Below are positions 46,068 through 57,900 of a stretch of 64,000 bases of DNA, one piece after another; within the stretch, counting starts at the first letter, position 1; the number at the start of each line of letters is the position of its first letter. The notes beneath the pieces were generated by a model. That model searched no databases. It saw nothing but the letters and a program-made list of their open reading frames with translations, and was not told where the DNA came from. The translations under genes were made by a program, and so were the position numbers. Source of the stretch: Onchocerca volvulus (lineage: Eukaryota > Nematoda > Chromadorea > Rhabditida > Onchocercidae); contig HG738136.1 in the NCBI GenBank assembly GCA_000499405.2, positions 310,001 to 374,000 on the forward strand. Direction: 5' to 3'.

Positions 46068-47619
46068 CTCCCAATAGTTTAGAATGAAAAGAAGAATTAA
46101 GTTGTTTATGATTTTTGTCTCTCTCCCTCCCTCCTTTTTTTTTTCTTTTTTGATTCAATTCATTTGATAAATTGATTAGGATAATGGTTACAGTGGTATA
46201 TTTGTCCACGTACGAGCCTTTCCCCCACCTGAAAATGGCTACTTCTGCGAATAGGAGTGCCACTTCGATTGATTTCATGGAAATACACCTCTTGTTCCTG
46301 ATTTTATGGTACCAGTATTCAGCTTCCAAACAGGAACAATTACACAAGCTAAACGGGTTTTTTTAATTCGATTTCTCTTTTTTTTTTTTTTTTTTTAAAT
46401 TTGAAGATTAAATCAAAGTTGGAACAAATTGATCCGTGAATTTAGTTTTATTGATATCCTTCCTCTGGGCGTATTTTTGTCATCACTTGGCAAGATCTAT
46501 TAGGATTGTAGAGTAGAATGTAACCTAACATGTTCCAACCCTTAGCAGAACAACTAATAGGTAATTAACAAAAAAAAAAAGGTGAATAAATAAAATTAAA
46601 ATATTGATGAAAACATTTGTTGTATTGTAGGTGCCTAATTCGGCTTCATTAGGTACATTACCGCGAATCAAACTTTGGCTGGAAGATACTCAAGATTCCT
46701 GGGCTCTTTCATACATGGATTTTGTATGCAATAAGGTTTGCTTTAGTATTGTTGATATTATGAATTTTCAAATTTTTGAACCATTTTTTTTTTAAATTGA
46801 TTTTCAATTTCTAGATAAAATTTCAAACTATTAAATTCTACGAAATTTTTGAAGTATTTTATTATGGAAATAAATATATAACTACTATAAACATCATACT
46901 CATAAAAATTTTCATATTTTTAAGATTCTGAAAGTGATAACAAGAGGTGGCAAAGTTCTTATTCATTCAGTACAAGGTGTATCACGTTGTGCAACAATTT
47001 GTCTTGCTTATCTTACCAAATATAAATTCAAAACATTACATGATGCCTATATGTATTTGGCTTCCATACGACCAAAAGTGGAGCCAAATATTGGCTTTTG
47101 GCGACAATTAATCTCATTTGAACAGGTATTTATTTAGCAAGAAAATGTTTGAAAAAAGAAATTGATAAAAAATATGTTGGAATAATTGAGAAATCTTATA
47201 ATTCGAAAGATTTTTAAATTTGGAATTATTTTTAGGATGTGAAACAAAGTATGAGTTCGGTCAAAATTGTTCGAGATCAAAATAATCCATCTATTTTGGT
47301 ACCGGATGTATATCGAAAATATTTTTTACGCTGCAAAAGAAAGCAACAACTTGCAAAAAATACTGTAAGCATCGCGGAAGGATCAAAACAAAATCAAATT
47401 AGTCGAAAGAATAAGGGACTTATTAGTGAACAAACAAGTGACACTGTACCTCTATCGACGAGATTTACCGCAATGTTTAAATCTATGGACGATACGATTG
47501 CTGAAACGAGCGGAAGCACATCTCAGACGTCGAATCAAGGATCTCAGATTTCTCGAAGGAAGTCTTCATTGATGAAGAAATTCCAACCAGTTCTAGAACC
47601 TCTTGTTGAACTCGTTTAA
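45740..47619 (+). CDS. Atypical dual-specificity phosphatase (DUSP14/18/21-like), Cys-to-Ser active site
   Basis: Exons 45740-45910, 46631-46735, 46925-47125 and 47236-47619 all join in phase 0 to 286 residues. The fold follows small atypical DUSPs: ISEVLPGLYISG near the N-terminus, YGITMIVNATSEVPN, a general-acid loop LWLED with Asp76, an active-site loop IHSVQGVSRCAT (105-116), AYLTKYKF, and RPKVEPNIGFWRQLISFEQ. A C-terminal VKIVRD...VPDVY stretch matches the tail of DUSP14-type proteins. The catalytic Cys of HCxxGxSR is Ser107 (codon TCA, 46967-46969), while Asp76 and Arg113 are kept. It should therefore bind phosphorylated substrates but have little or no phosphatase activity. A Ser/Thr/Lys-rich tail of about 95 residues, ending RRKSSLMKKF..., extends beyond usual DUSP length. 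The first ATG in the exon, with an A-rich leader, was chosen as start. Confidence 0.88.
46001..46077. repeat. Poly-A then poly-T tract in DUSP intron 1
   Basis: A run of 17 A (46001-46017) is followed 10 bases later by a run of 50 T (46028-46077). The pair can fold back on itself in single strands and is likely length-variable or mis-assembled. It lies inside the 720-base first intron, which also holds other poly-T runs. Confidence 0.9.
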
Positions 47620-50600
47620 ACAATCGCTTGATCATATACTGTCGAATAATGCTACAGTAAATATTATTTATTAATTACAAAAGAATGTTGTTGAAAGTAA
47701 ACAAATTTTTGTACTGATAAATTAAAAATTGAGTGTTTGTTATTTGATTATATAAAATTTGATTTAATTCATTTCAAGTCTTGTCTGTTTTCATTCCATA
47801 TCCTGGAAGGTATATATATATATGTATAAAATCTTTTATGTGATAGATAAAGTTAAAATCTTTTTTTTTGTCAAATTTTTTTCGTTTCTTCTCATTAAAA
47901 GTTTTCTTTTTTATGAAAAAAATGAATTGTTTTTTGAAATAATATATTATAGAAAAAGAGATTGTTGATTTCTTTTTCTTTTTTTTTTTTTTTTTTTTCG
48001 ATTCTAATTAATTTAAACTGTCGTACAGTTTATCATGTTCAGTTGTATCACGAAGATAAAATAGCAGCAGTTATAGAGAGGAATTGTTGATTTTTGATTT
48101 CATGCTGTAAAAATTTTTGTTCATCGAAACAATTTAGTTTTTACAGAAAAAAAAATGCGTAGGAAATTTTTCTGTATATATGATATCGTCTTATTTTATA
48201 CTTGTCAAAATTGACACTTTTTTAATTTCTTCATTTTTCTTAAATTCAGTACTTTTCTGTCTAAGGGAATGAAATCAAAAATCAAATTTAAGAAGTGCAA
48301 ATTAGACTTGGTGACTTTTCTTTTCCTTTTTTTTTTTCCATGCAGAATTGGCTAAATAATTTTACAATAAGAAATCCGCCGAAGCTAGAGGAATTTTTTT
48401 TTTTTTTAAATTTATGTATTCAGTAAATTGAAGTTTTTGAGCGACTGTTGTCGCTTGCACAAGACAGTAAGGTAAAATTATCATTTTGATAAGACTAAAA
48501 AAAGTATAAACTAATGCAAGAAAATATATCAATTTTATAGGACTTGAATTCGAAATTCTATAACTGTTAAATTCCAAAACTTTTTTGGAAAATGAAATGT
48601 TAACAGAAATCTGATTTATACATTCATTGCTACTAGTTTATCTTTGATTGTTGTGAACATTGACTTCTTAATATTTTGTACTAATTCCGTAATTTAGCGA
48701 TTCATTGTAACTTTTACTTTTATATCTCTTCAATATTCAAGGAATTATTTGCATAATTATTCGCCTTTATTTTTTCTGCTTCATGATTTGTATATTTCAA
48801 TGTTGTATATATCTCATTATGTTATCATCAGTGTTTTCTTTAAAAGTTTTCAAATGTTATATTGAAATTAAAAAAAAAAAAAAAGAAAGAAAGATTATAT
48901 AAATCGATTTCTTGAATTGAATATATATATATTTTTTTTTTTCGTTGTAAATTGTGATCACCGTAGTCTTCTTTACATAGTTATAAAAAATGGATTAAAG
49001 TTGCTAAGTTATTTTTTTTTTTTGTCTTTATAAATAATACTAATTAATCTTTTGTTTATAAAATATATACATACTTTTAAAATAAAGTATTTCCCACAAC
49101 ACATTTCAAAAAACATACAAATAAATTACCTGTAAGAAATAAATATCGAAGAATCAAAAAAAAAACAATTTAATTTTTAGGTCACCGTGATATTGAAAAT
49201 TAATTTTTTCATCCTACTAATTACGATGAGTTATGATAATTATGATGATTGCGATGAATGTTATCACAAATCAGTTCAACAATAATGTTTTGACTTCGTG
49301 ATATCCTATTCTTATACCGGATCATCATCATCATTAAATGATTGTAATATACTATTACTTGATCCGGTCTTGACACTTATCGAGACTTAAATAATTCTTA
49401 CCTAAAGAAATCTTGATATATTCCTAATATATGATTGGCGATGCAATTAAATTTGAACAATATAATTATTCTAAATTCACGTAAATTTGAATATTTAAGT
49501 TTTATTTACAAAAATATTAAAATACAATATCTTTAAAGTAAATAGATTTATTCATTCATCACATTATCATACATTTTATACATATTTTATGTTTTTTCAA
49601 AATAAAATCATGCCTGTCGAGAATGATTGATCTATGGATAGGAGCTCGAGAATATTTAATCTATGGATGAATTATATTAATAAATTCTTATATCTGTACA
49701 TTTAACATTTATTTGCTATCATTTTCCTATTTGATTGTTTATAAGTAAAATATTTAATATGGCGAAATGCAGACATTTATCTTCATCTTTTTGCCTTAAA
49801 ATCATATCATTTGATTGGAAAAAGTAAATAATTCATCGGGAGTTGATGGATATTTGCAAAGATAAAAGAAATAATCCATCAAAAATACTTTTTATAACAA
49901 TTAAACTATCAGAGATGATTATTTATTTAAACAAATCATCAAAAATTATTATTTGCGTTACATAAATCATAAAAAATTTTATTCACTTTAAAAAAATCAA
50001 AAATGTTATTTACGCCAAGTAAACCATTAGAAATATTATTTACATTACCGTCGAAAATGTTATTTACAGTACGTAAACTATCGAAATGTTATTCATGCTA
50101 AGCATGTCGGGAAAACCGAAATTAATTCCCTGATAAAACTAAATATTATGGAAAACTGTAAAATCAAATGATTAAAATTTTTGTGGAATTTTTTTTTTTT
50201 TTTTAATGAGTCATCATCTGAAAAATTATTTCTCATTGTCTGCTATGCCCCATGCTAATTTACAACCACATGAAAACGTTAGCGCTTACAGCTAATAAAG
50301 CCATTAATCTCTTGCTTGTAAAACTGTCACTATCTTTGAATTCAACTAAACTGTCTAATACTTTTTTCTTCGCGAACAATTTTTCTCTTCAACATCAATT
50401 GTCTTATATCCCAATACGCCCAATTCTTGACATTTAATATACTTCCATTGAATTCCAAAAAAAAAAAAAAAAAAAACCACTTTTTTCATTATTCATTCCT
50501 TCGAATTGGTTCGCTCAGACCAAGACGATCTTAAACCACGCTACTCCTGTCCAAGCTTCCAGCATATTCTCCAAAAATCCAATCCACATCACCCAATTTA

Positions 50601-51896
50601 CTTCACTAAACGCCTGATTTTCCATTGTACTGTCAATTACGTATTATTCGATTACTAAATCTATTCCTTCCACGACTCAAATCAAATTTCAAACCTTTCA
50701 CAACAAAGCAAGCACGTCAAAAATATTATTTACGCTAAATAAGCAAAAAAAGAAAGAACTCCACGTGTGAATAGGAAAATTTGACATTAAGTTGATGAAA
50801 TTTTACGACATTTTATTACGGCATACAAATTTGATGCCAGAAAGCAGAAAATAGCTTTTCGACATATATTACGATCTTCATTGTTATATACTTGCAAATA
50901 TCATATAAAGTCATAAATTTATATCAAAAATGATATAAATCGTATCTGTAATAAGAATATTGTAAGGGAAATATTATTGAAATATGATACAATATTGCTA
51001 TTTACCACTATCAAATATTTATCAATCATTATAATGTATATTTTGGAATAACTTTCTGTTAAAATTATTCTTTTGTCCTATCATCAACTTATCGTTTATT
51101 ATCCGATACTGCATAAAGATATTTCTGCGCAATATTTAACACTTATAATGATTTATTAATCAGATTAAAAAAAATTCATTTCAAGCTTTGAAAATATAAA
51201 GTAATGTTTATTATATCCATATTATATTCATACTATGTTATAATATTTCATATAATTAATTTGTATTTGATGATCACAACTAATTATCGATAATTTTTTC
51301 TACGATAATTTTCTTGTTCGGAAGAAATTCTTCCGTTATCTGAAAAGGTGTATCATTTCATGCTGCAGTTTGAAAAAACTTGGCGAAAAAATCGGATAAT
51401 CAATAACAAAAAAACCAAACAATTGAACTTTTATTTTTTAGTCCTGAAAAAAAGAATATTCGGAAAAATTGATTATTCGAAGAATTCAACTTCTTGCAGG
51501 AATTTCTAGAGAAGAAAATTCCGGAGCAATCGTTTATTTTGATCAAAAAATCAAATTTTCACTTGAATTCTCCAAAAAAAAAAAAGAGCAATATGAGAAG
51601 ATGACCATTTCGAAGAAAAATTTCACGCAGAAACTTTTCGAAAAAAAAAAAAGAAAGTCCGAGAAAATTAATTATTCAAAGATTTTCCGGAAATTTCCGT
51701 CGTTCCTTTCTCCACCGACGACTGGGATTAATTTTTTCACACATAAATTGGTTTGAAATGGATTGATCATCAATTGTAATTCCACGTCGTTCCATCAATC
51801 GGGATCTAGTGTTGGCTAAATTTGTAGTTGGTATGTGACATTTAGTTTGTCTATCTCGAAATTCAGGTATAAATCCAATAAGCAAAAATTATTTTC
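47620..51896. other. Spacer between DUSP and COPA
   Basis: The 4.3-kb gap is too wide for a typical nematode operon. Early parts are T-rich 3' flank. 50220-50760 is less AT-rich with a marked excess of C over G on the + strand and contains an 18-A run at about 50458-50475, perhaps an old retroposed sequence. 51430-51760 is A/G-rich with repeated GAAAATT/TTCGGAAA words. The 95-codon frame at 51469-51756 is Lys-rich and has no recognisable domain. Confidence 0.5.
49862..50112 (+). repeat. Degenerate minisatellite, about 30-40 bp unit
   Basis: The phrase (A)ATCAAAAAT-TATTATTTACG...TAAA recurs about seven times in diverged form: near 49877, 49938, 49968, 49997, 50028, 50050 and 50080. A further isolated copy is at about 50719 (GTCAAAAATATTATTTACGC). 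There is no coding potential. Confidence 0.6.
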
Positions 51897-51899
51897 AGA
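51888..51899 (+). promoter_or_regulatory. Probable spliced-leader trans-splice acceptor of COPA
   Basis: AAAATTATTTTCAG ends at 51898, a strong nematode 3' splice signal, and the COPA start codon follows 10 bases later at 51909. No matching donor or upstream coding exon is visible, so the mRNA probably begins with a trans-spliced leader at 51899. An ordinary intron in the 5' UTR is the alternative. Confidence 0.6.
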
Positions 51900-51908
51900 C
51901 TTTCATCA

Positions 51909-54900
51909 ATGACAATTCTGAAGAAATTCGAGTCAAGTTCGGCCCGAGTGAAGGGTAAGTTTGTTGAAAAATTTTTTCAGTAATACAATCACAGAAAAAT
52001 CATAAAAAGTAATGCATGCTCACATAGGAAAAAAAAATGGATTTGCTATCTAACTTATATTAAATAGGAATAAATCAATGATAAGAAATAAAGCAGTGAC
52101 TGTTTGAAATATATATTAATTTGCTAAATGTATTTCAGTTATTTTTATTATTTTTTGTTATTAAAAATCTAAAACAAAGCTCAGAAATTAGCAAATTAAT
52201 ATTCATTTTATTCTTCTTTTTTTTCATTGTTAAACGTCATTATTTTATCTATTATTTTAACATTAATTGTTAAATTTAAGTCCTAACTTATATTTTTTCC
52301 TTCTGTTTTTATTTCGTATTTTCGACAGAATATATAATTTTTCGATATATTTTAGTTCCGAATTATATAATTGCGATTAATTCATTCAGGAATTTCATTC
52401 CATCCTACTCGACCATGGATTTTGGCATCATTGCACAATGGTATCATTCAGTTATGGGATTATCGGATGTGTGTTTTGTTAGATAAATTTGACGAACATG
52501 ACGGTCCAGTACGTGGTATTGCATTCCATAGTCAACAACCAATTTTCGTTTCTGGCGGTGATGATTATAAAATTAAAGTAAGATTGCTGAAAATGATTTC
52601 TCTTTTTTTTTTTTCTTTTGGTAATAAAAATTCTTCGATTAATTACTGAGGAGCAAAAATGCTTTCGATTTAGTTTTCGATGAAGTTTTTCCGTCTGCAA
52701 GAGGAAAAAGGAAAATATAATTACTTTTAATTTATATTTCTGAAGATACTTTGACTGAAATTACCATTGAAATATTATCATTGTTCGTAATGGTATTGTT
52801 TTTATTCATCATGTATGAATTATTCAAGTTTTTTTTTTTTTTTTTTAATCAGCTCATTTAATCTTTAAATTTTAGGTCTGGAATTACAAGCAACGTCGCT
52901 GCATATTCACTTTACTTGGCCATCTTGATTACATACGTACCACGTTCTTTCACAGCAACTATCCGTGGATTATTAGTGCATCGGATGATCAAACAGTACG
53001 GATTTGGAATTGGCAAAGTCGCCATAGTATTGCCATTTTAACTGGTAATTTTCTTGTTAGCATCCCGATCACGGTTTAAAAAATAGAAAAAGTTGGTTAT
53101 AAATTGAGAAGCTATGATTGGAATGGTAAAGACAGAAAAATTGATTATTAAATTAAACAAATATTTCGATTTTTATCATATTATCAATTCTCTATCCCTA
53201 TTATATAAATAATATTTGTATATTGGAATTCATGCTCTACTAGGTCATAACCATTATGTGATGTGTGCGCAGTTTCATCCAACCGAGGATCTAGTGGCAT
53301 CGGCTTCGCTAGACCAAACCGTTCGAATTTGGGATATATCTGGACTTCGAAAGAAGAATGTTTCACCAGGAACTGGCACTGATATATCACGTGTACGTTC
53401 GATGAGCGGCGTAGCTAGCAGCGATTTATTTGGACAACCCGATGTTGTTGTCAAGCATGTTTTAGAAGGACATGATAGAGGTTATTAGAATAATGTCTTA
53501 TAGTTTCAACATCATCACTTATAGTATTAAAGATATTTTGTAGCAAAGTTTTTTACTGTCTTGGCTAATGTTGTAGTTAAGCTAATTATTACTGAATTGT
53601 ATAAGTTCTTTAATTTTTCTGTGCAGAATAGCACTATAAAATGTATGATAAGTATTTATTTTTTCCAAGTTTATCATTTCTGATTGAAAGAGAAAAAATT
53701 TAGGAGTTAATTGGATTTCATTTCATCCAACGATGCCACTTTTGGTTTCCGGTGCAGACGATCGGCAAGTAAAATTATGGCGTTACAATGAAAGCAAAGC
53801 CTGGGAGGTTAGCTTATTCATTTGTATTAAAATTTGAGCTTATTCATGTTTTAGGTTTAAAAATTGTTAGATGTCGATAAAATGTGAGTTTCACATTCGT
53901 ATTTTGCAGGTGGACTCATGCCGCGGGCATTACAACAATGTGTCATCAGTATTGTTTCATGCGAAGGCAGAATTGATACTGAGTAATTCCGAAGACAAAA
54001 GTATTCGTATTTGGGATATGCAAAAACGTACATGTTTGCACACATTCAGGTAAATTTAAAACAGTTTGTTTCATATTAGTTTCAATTTGCATAATTTTAG
54101 AAACTCAAGAATGTTTATCGAAAGTTTTCCGGCTAGTTGCTTCAGTTCGGAATCTATTTCTGAAATCAAATCACTTTCGGAATGGAATGAATCTTAACTG
54201 ATTTCTACTGTTATAATTTGTAGGCATGATAACGATCGCTTTTGGGTTTTGGCTATGCATCCAACGCTGAATTTATTCGCAGCAGGTCATGATAGTGGAA
54301 TGATGGTGTTCAAAATTGAACGTGAACGTCCAGCATTTTGTGTACATGAAAACTTGGTATTTTATGTAAAGGACCGTCAGTTGAGACGCTTGGATTTAAC
54401 TAATAAGTTGGTTTTCAAAAAAAAAAAACTGTTCTAAGCTAAAGAAATATAGAAAAAATAAGAAGAAATATATGGACAAGCAGGTTCATCTATGCTTGAA
54501 TATTGTACGTACGATATTTATAAGGTAAATGTTAACATCTACTTTATTTTGCTTTTGTTTTATGAACTGTTTTCGTCGTTTTCGCATTTAAATCTTCATT
54601 ATTGTTACTATTGCACATATTTGCGCACCATCATTAGGCACAATAATTTGTTCTATCTATATGCATCATTTTCGACTATAAGCTTATCTGTTTACCGTAT
54701 ATACAAAATCAAAAATAAAATAATCTGGAAATTCAAATTACAGGTATCGAAAGATGCAGCTGATGGCAGTGGTGAGACTCCAGAAGGAAAACGTTCTCCG
54801 GGTGTGGCTGCCGTTTGGGTAGCACGCAATCGTTTTGCTGTCTTGGACAAAAATCAACAAGTTTGTTTAAACGAGCAATGGATTTAAACATATTATTAGA

Positions 54901-57900
54901 GTTAAAAATTATTTGCTTTCAGATTCATCATTTTTTAGAGTCGAATGTTCATTTTAGATTACAATTCGAGACTTGTCAAATCGTGAAAATCGGAAGATTG
55001 AACAAAGCGTCCCGATTGATGATATTTTCTATGCTGGAACCGGACTTTTGCTGCTAAAAAATGCCGAAGGTATTCAGCTATTTGACATCCAACAAAAGCG
55101 TACTCTGGCTTCAGCAAAAGTTCCTAAGGTTAGTTAAGATTCAGTTCTCGATATATGATTAGAATGGTATAAAACTGCATTAAAAAGAGAGGAAATACTC
55201 GGAAATTGAGTCTTTGCACTATGATTTTAGTGACAAATTATTAATATTTTGTCGTGAGCTTCATTTGAATCATATATTTTACCATCCCATTGCATTTATT
55301 ACTTCATTTATTGAATTGAGAATGCAGATTGTTAGTTATATATATTTGTGTTCTCAAATTACAGGTGAAATATGTGATTTGGTCGAAGAATTTGGAATAT
55401 GCAGCATTACTTAGCAAGCATACTTTAACTTTGGTGACACGCAAATTACAGGTAATTACTGATGTTTTCTTTTTTTTTTTTTGTACCAAATTACTTCTAA
55501 ACTTCGAGGAATTTTTAAAAACCTAATGGCATTTCAAGATATAGTTTAAGCTTATCAAATCGTTTTCCAGCACGACTAGTTTCTAAGATTGATGAATTTT
55601 TATTCAGTTCATGAAAGTATTGCTTTCAGATTTTATGCACTGTGCAAGAGTCAACACGTTTAAAAAGTGGTGCTTGGGAAGACGAAGGTGTTTTTCTCTA
55701 TACCACCAGCAATCATATCAAATATGCATTAGCAGTAGGTGATCATGGCATAATTAGAACGTTGGATGTACCAGTATATATGCTTGCTGTTCGTGGTGAA
55801 GTCTTGTATTGCTTGAACCGGTAGGTTCTTTTTTCTTTTTTTCGAATTTGTTTGAAAATTTTGGAAAGAGGAAGAAGTCAGTTGTTCATTCACATTTTTT
55901 CTAATCCGAATTTTTCTGAAAATTATTTTTTATTTTCGTTGGCAAAGTAGATTTGGTTGAAGAAAAATCAGTTGATGAAAGAAAAAATTAAATTAGTTCG
56001 AGGTGATGTTTGATTTTTAGGGTTCATTAAAAGCAGAACAGAAAAAGTGACGAAAAGAAAGCAGAGAGTATTACAGTTATAATTACATAAACGTTTCAGA
56101 ATGTTTATATTTTCAGTGAAGCAGCTCCAGTTGAAGTACCCATTGATCCAACGGAATATCGCTTCAAATTAGCGCTAATAAATCGTCGTTATGATGAGGT
56201 TACTCGAATTCAGTTAAATTTCAATTTCGAAATTTCAAAACCAGTAAGGATGAACAAGAATAGAGAAAAGTTGTCAATTTAGAAATTTATCCAAAATAAA
56301 TTTTCAATAAATCAAATAAATTTGTCCAAAATTTTATGGTCATATGGCATATTTGAATCTTATTTGAACTTCAGGTACTGAATATGGTGCGTTCAGCAAA
56401 TCTGGTTGGTCAATCAATTATCGCATACTTGCAGAAAAAAGGTTATCCGGAAGTTGCCCTACATTTTGTAAAGGATGAAAAAACTAGGTTTGGCTTAGCG
56501 CTCGAATGTGGGAATCTCGAGGTGAATTTTTAAATTGCTATGCTTCCAATAAAATTCTCCAGAAAATACACAGGAAAAAGAAAGAATAGAAAGAAATTGA
56601 ATGATTTTTAGATTGAAGAAGATTGAGAAGGGTAAAATTAAAAAAGGTAAGAATGAAGCACCACTACTGGGCTGAAAACTCATTGCACATTCAAGTAATA
56701 GTTCTATAATTTAGGTTGCTCTTGAATCAGCAAAAGTACTCGATGATAAGGCAGTTTGGCAGGCTCTTGGTGAAGCTGCTTTAATGCAGGGCAATCATCA
56801 GGTAGTTAAAAACTTTAATTAGAGAAATTTTATCTTTTTCTGAATTCGAAAATTCTGGTTGACTTAAAACTAAAAGATGTCGAAAAAAGTATACTCGAGG
56901 AATTAGAAAGAATATACTTTTTTGATTTTTAAAACGGCGATAAACAAGCATTCATATTATTGGAATTTATATTACTATAGAAATTTCAAGATTTATAAAA
57001 AAAAAAATCAGTCATTCATTGTCATTACTGATTTTTATAGATTGTTGAGATGGCATATCAACGCACGAAGGATTTCGAGAAACTTTCATTCTTGTATCTG
57101 ATCACCGGGAATATGGAGAAACTGCAAAAAATGATGAAAATTGCACAGATTCGCAAAGTATGAATCATTTTAACAAGAAAAATATGGAAGAGCAAATTAA
57201 TAGCATAGACTTGTTTACAAAATAGTAAAACAATAGAAATCTGAATTCTTAATTTTTAGAAAGTTAGATCTGTTGCTGGATTTTTTTTCTTTAACTTTTA
57301 TATGTTTTATAAAAACTATTTTGATGTCATTATAACTTCATCTGTTTGTCATGTATGATGAAGGTGTTAACAGATTAATCCAACTATACAAAAAATCATT
57401 TTACTCAAGTCCAAACAGGAATTACAAAATCTGGTGCCTAAAGTTTATTTTCCTGTGGATTTTTTTCGCTGTAATATTTAATTTAAAATTAGGATATTTT
57501 GAGGATGTAAATGGACATTATCAGACTGCACTTCTTCTTGGTGATATTGGCGAACGTATTAAAAGTATGATTTATTATTTTTCTCTACACGAAATATTTG
57601 TGAATTTCAAAAAAGAAAATATACAACTGTTATGCTCGTTTAAATTCTGAAAATTGTTTTTAGTTCTGAAGGATGTTGGTCAAATTTCTTTGGCATATCT
57701 AACTGCTGCAACACATGGGTTTGACGAAGAAGCTAAGCAATTGAAAGAGGATTTATTAGCAAGAGGACAAAATTTGCCGCCAGTTGATCCGAATGCTCGC
57801 TTGCTGGTGCCACCACCACCAATCAGGCAGGTTTGTATGCATTTTTTTGTTTTTGAATTCTAGTAATTTCAGGATTTTGACTAATTAAACATTTTTTTTC

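Noticed and set aside
46934..47137. An ATG inside DUSP exon 3 as an independent small gene
   Set aside because: The upstream exons join in phase and supply the N-terminal half of the DUSP fold.
49862..50112. CRISPR-like regularly spaced repeat
   Set aside because: Units are degenerate, the spacing varies and the context is eukaryotic. It is a minisatellite.
54249..54437. COPA exon 7 read through to the stop after [10 protein letters not shown] as a truncated protein end
   Set aside because: The extension is low-complexity intron sequence. The downstream exons continue conserved alpha-COP for another 850 residues.
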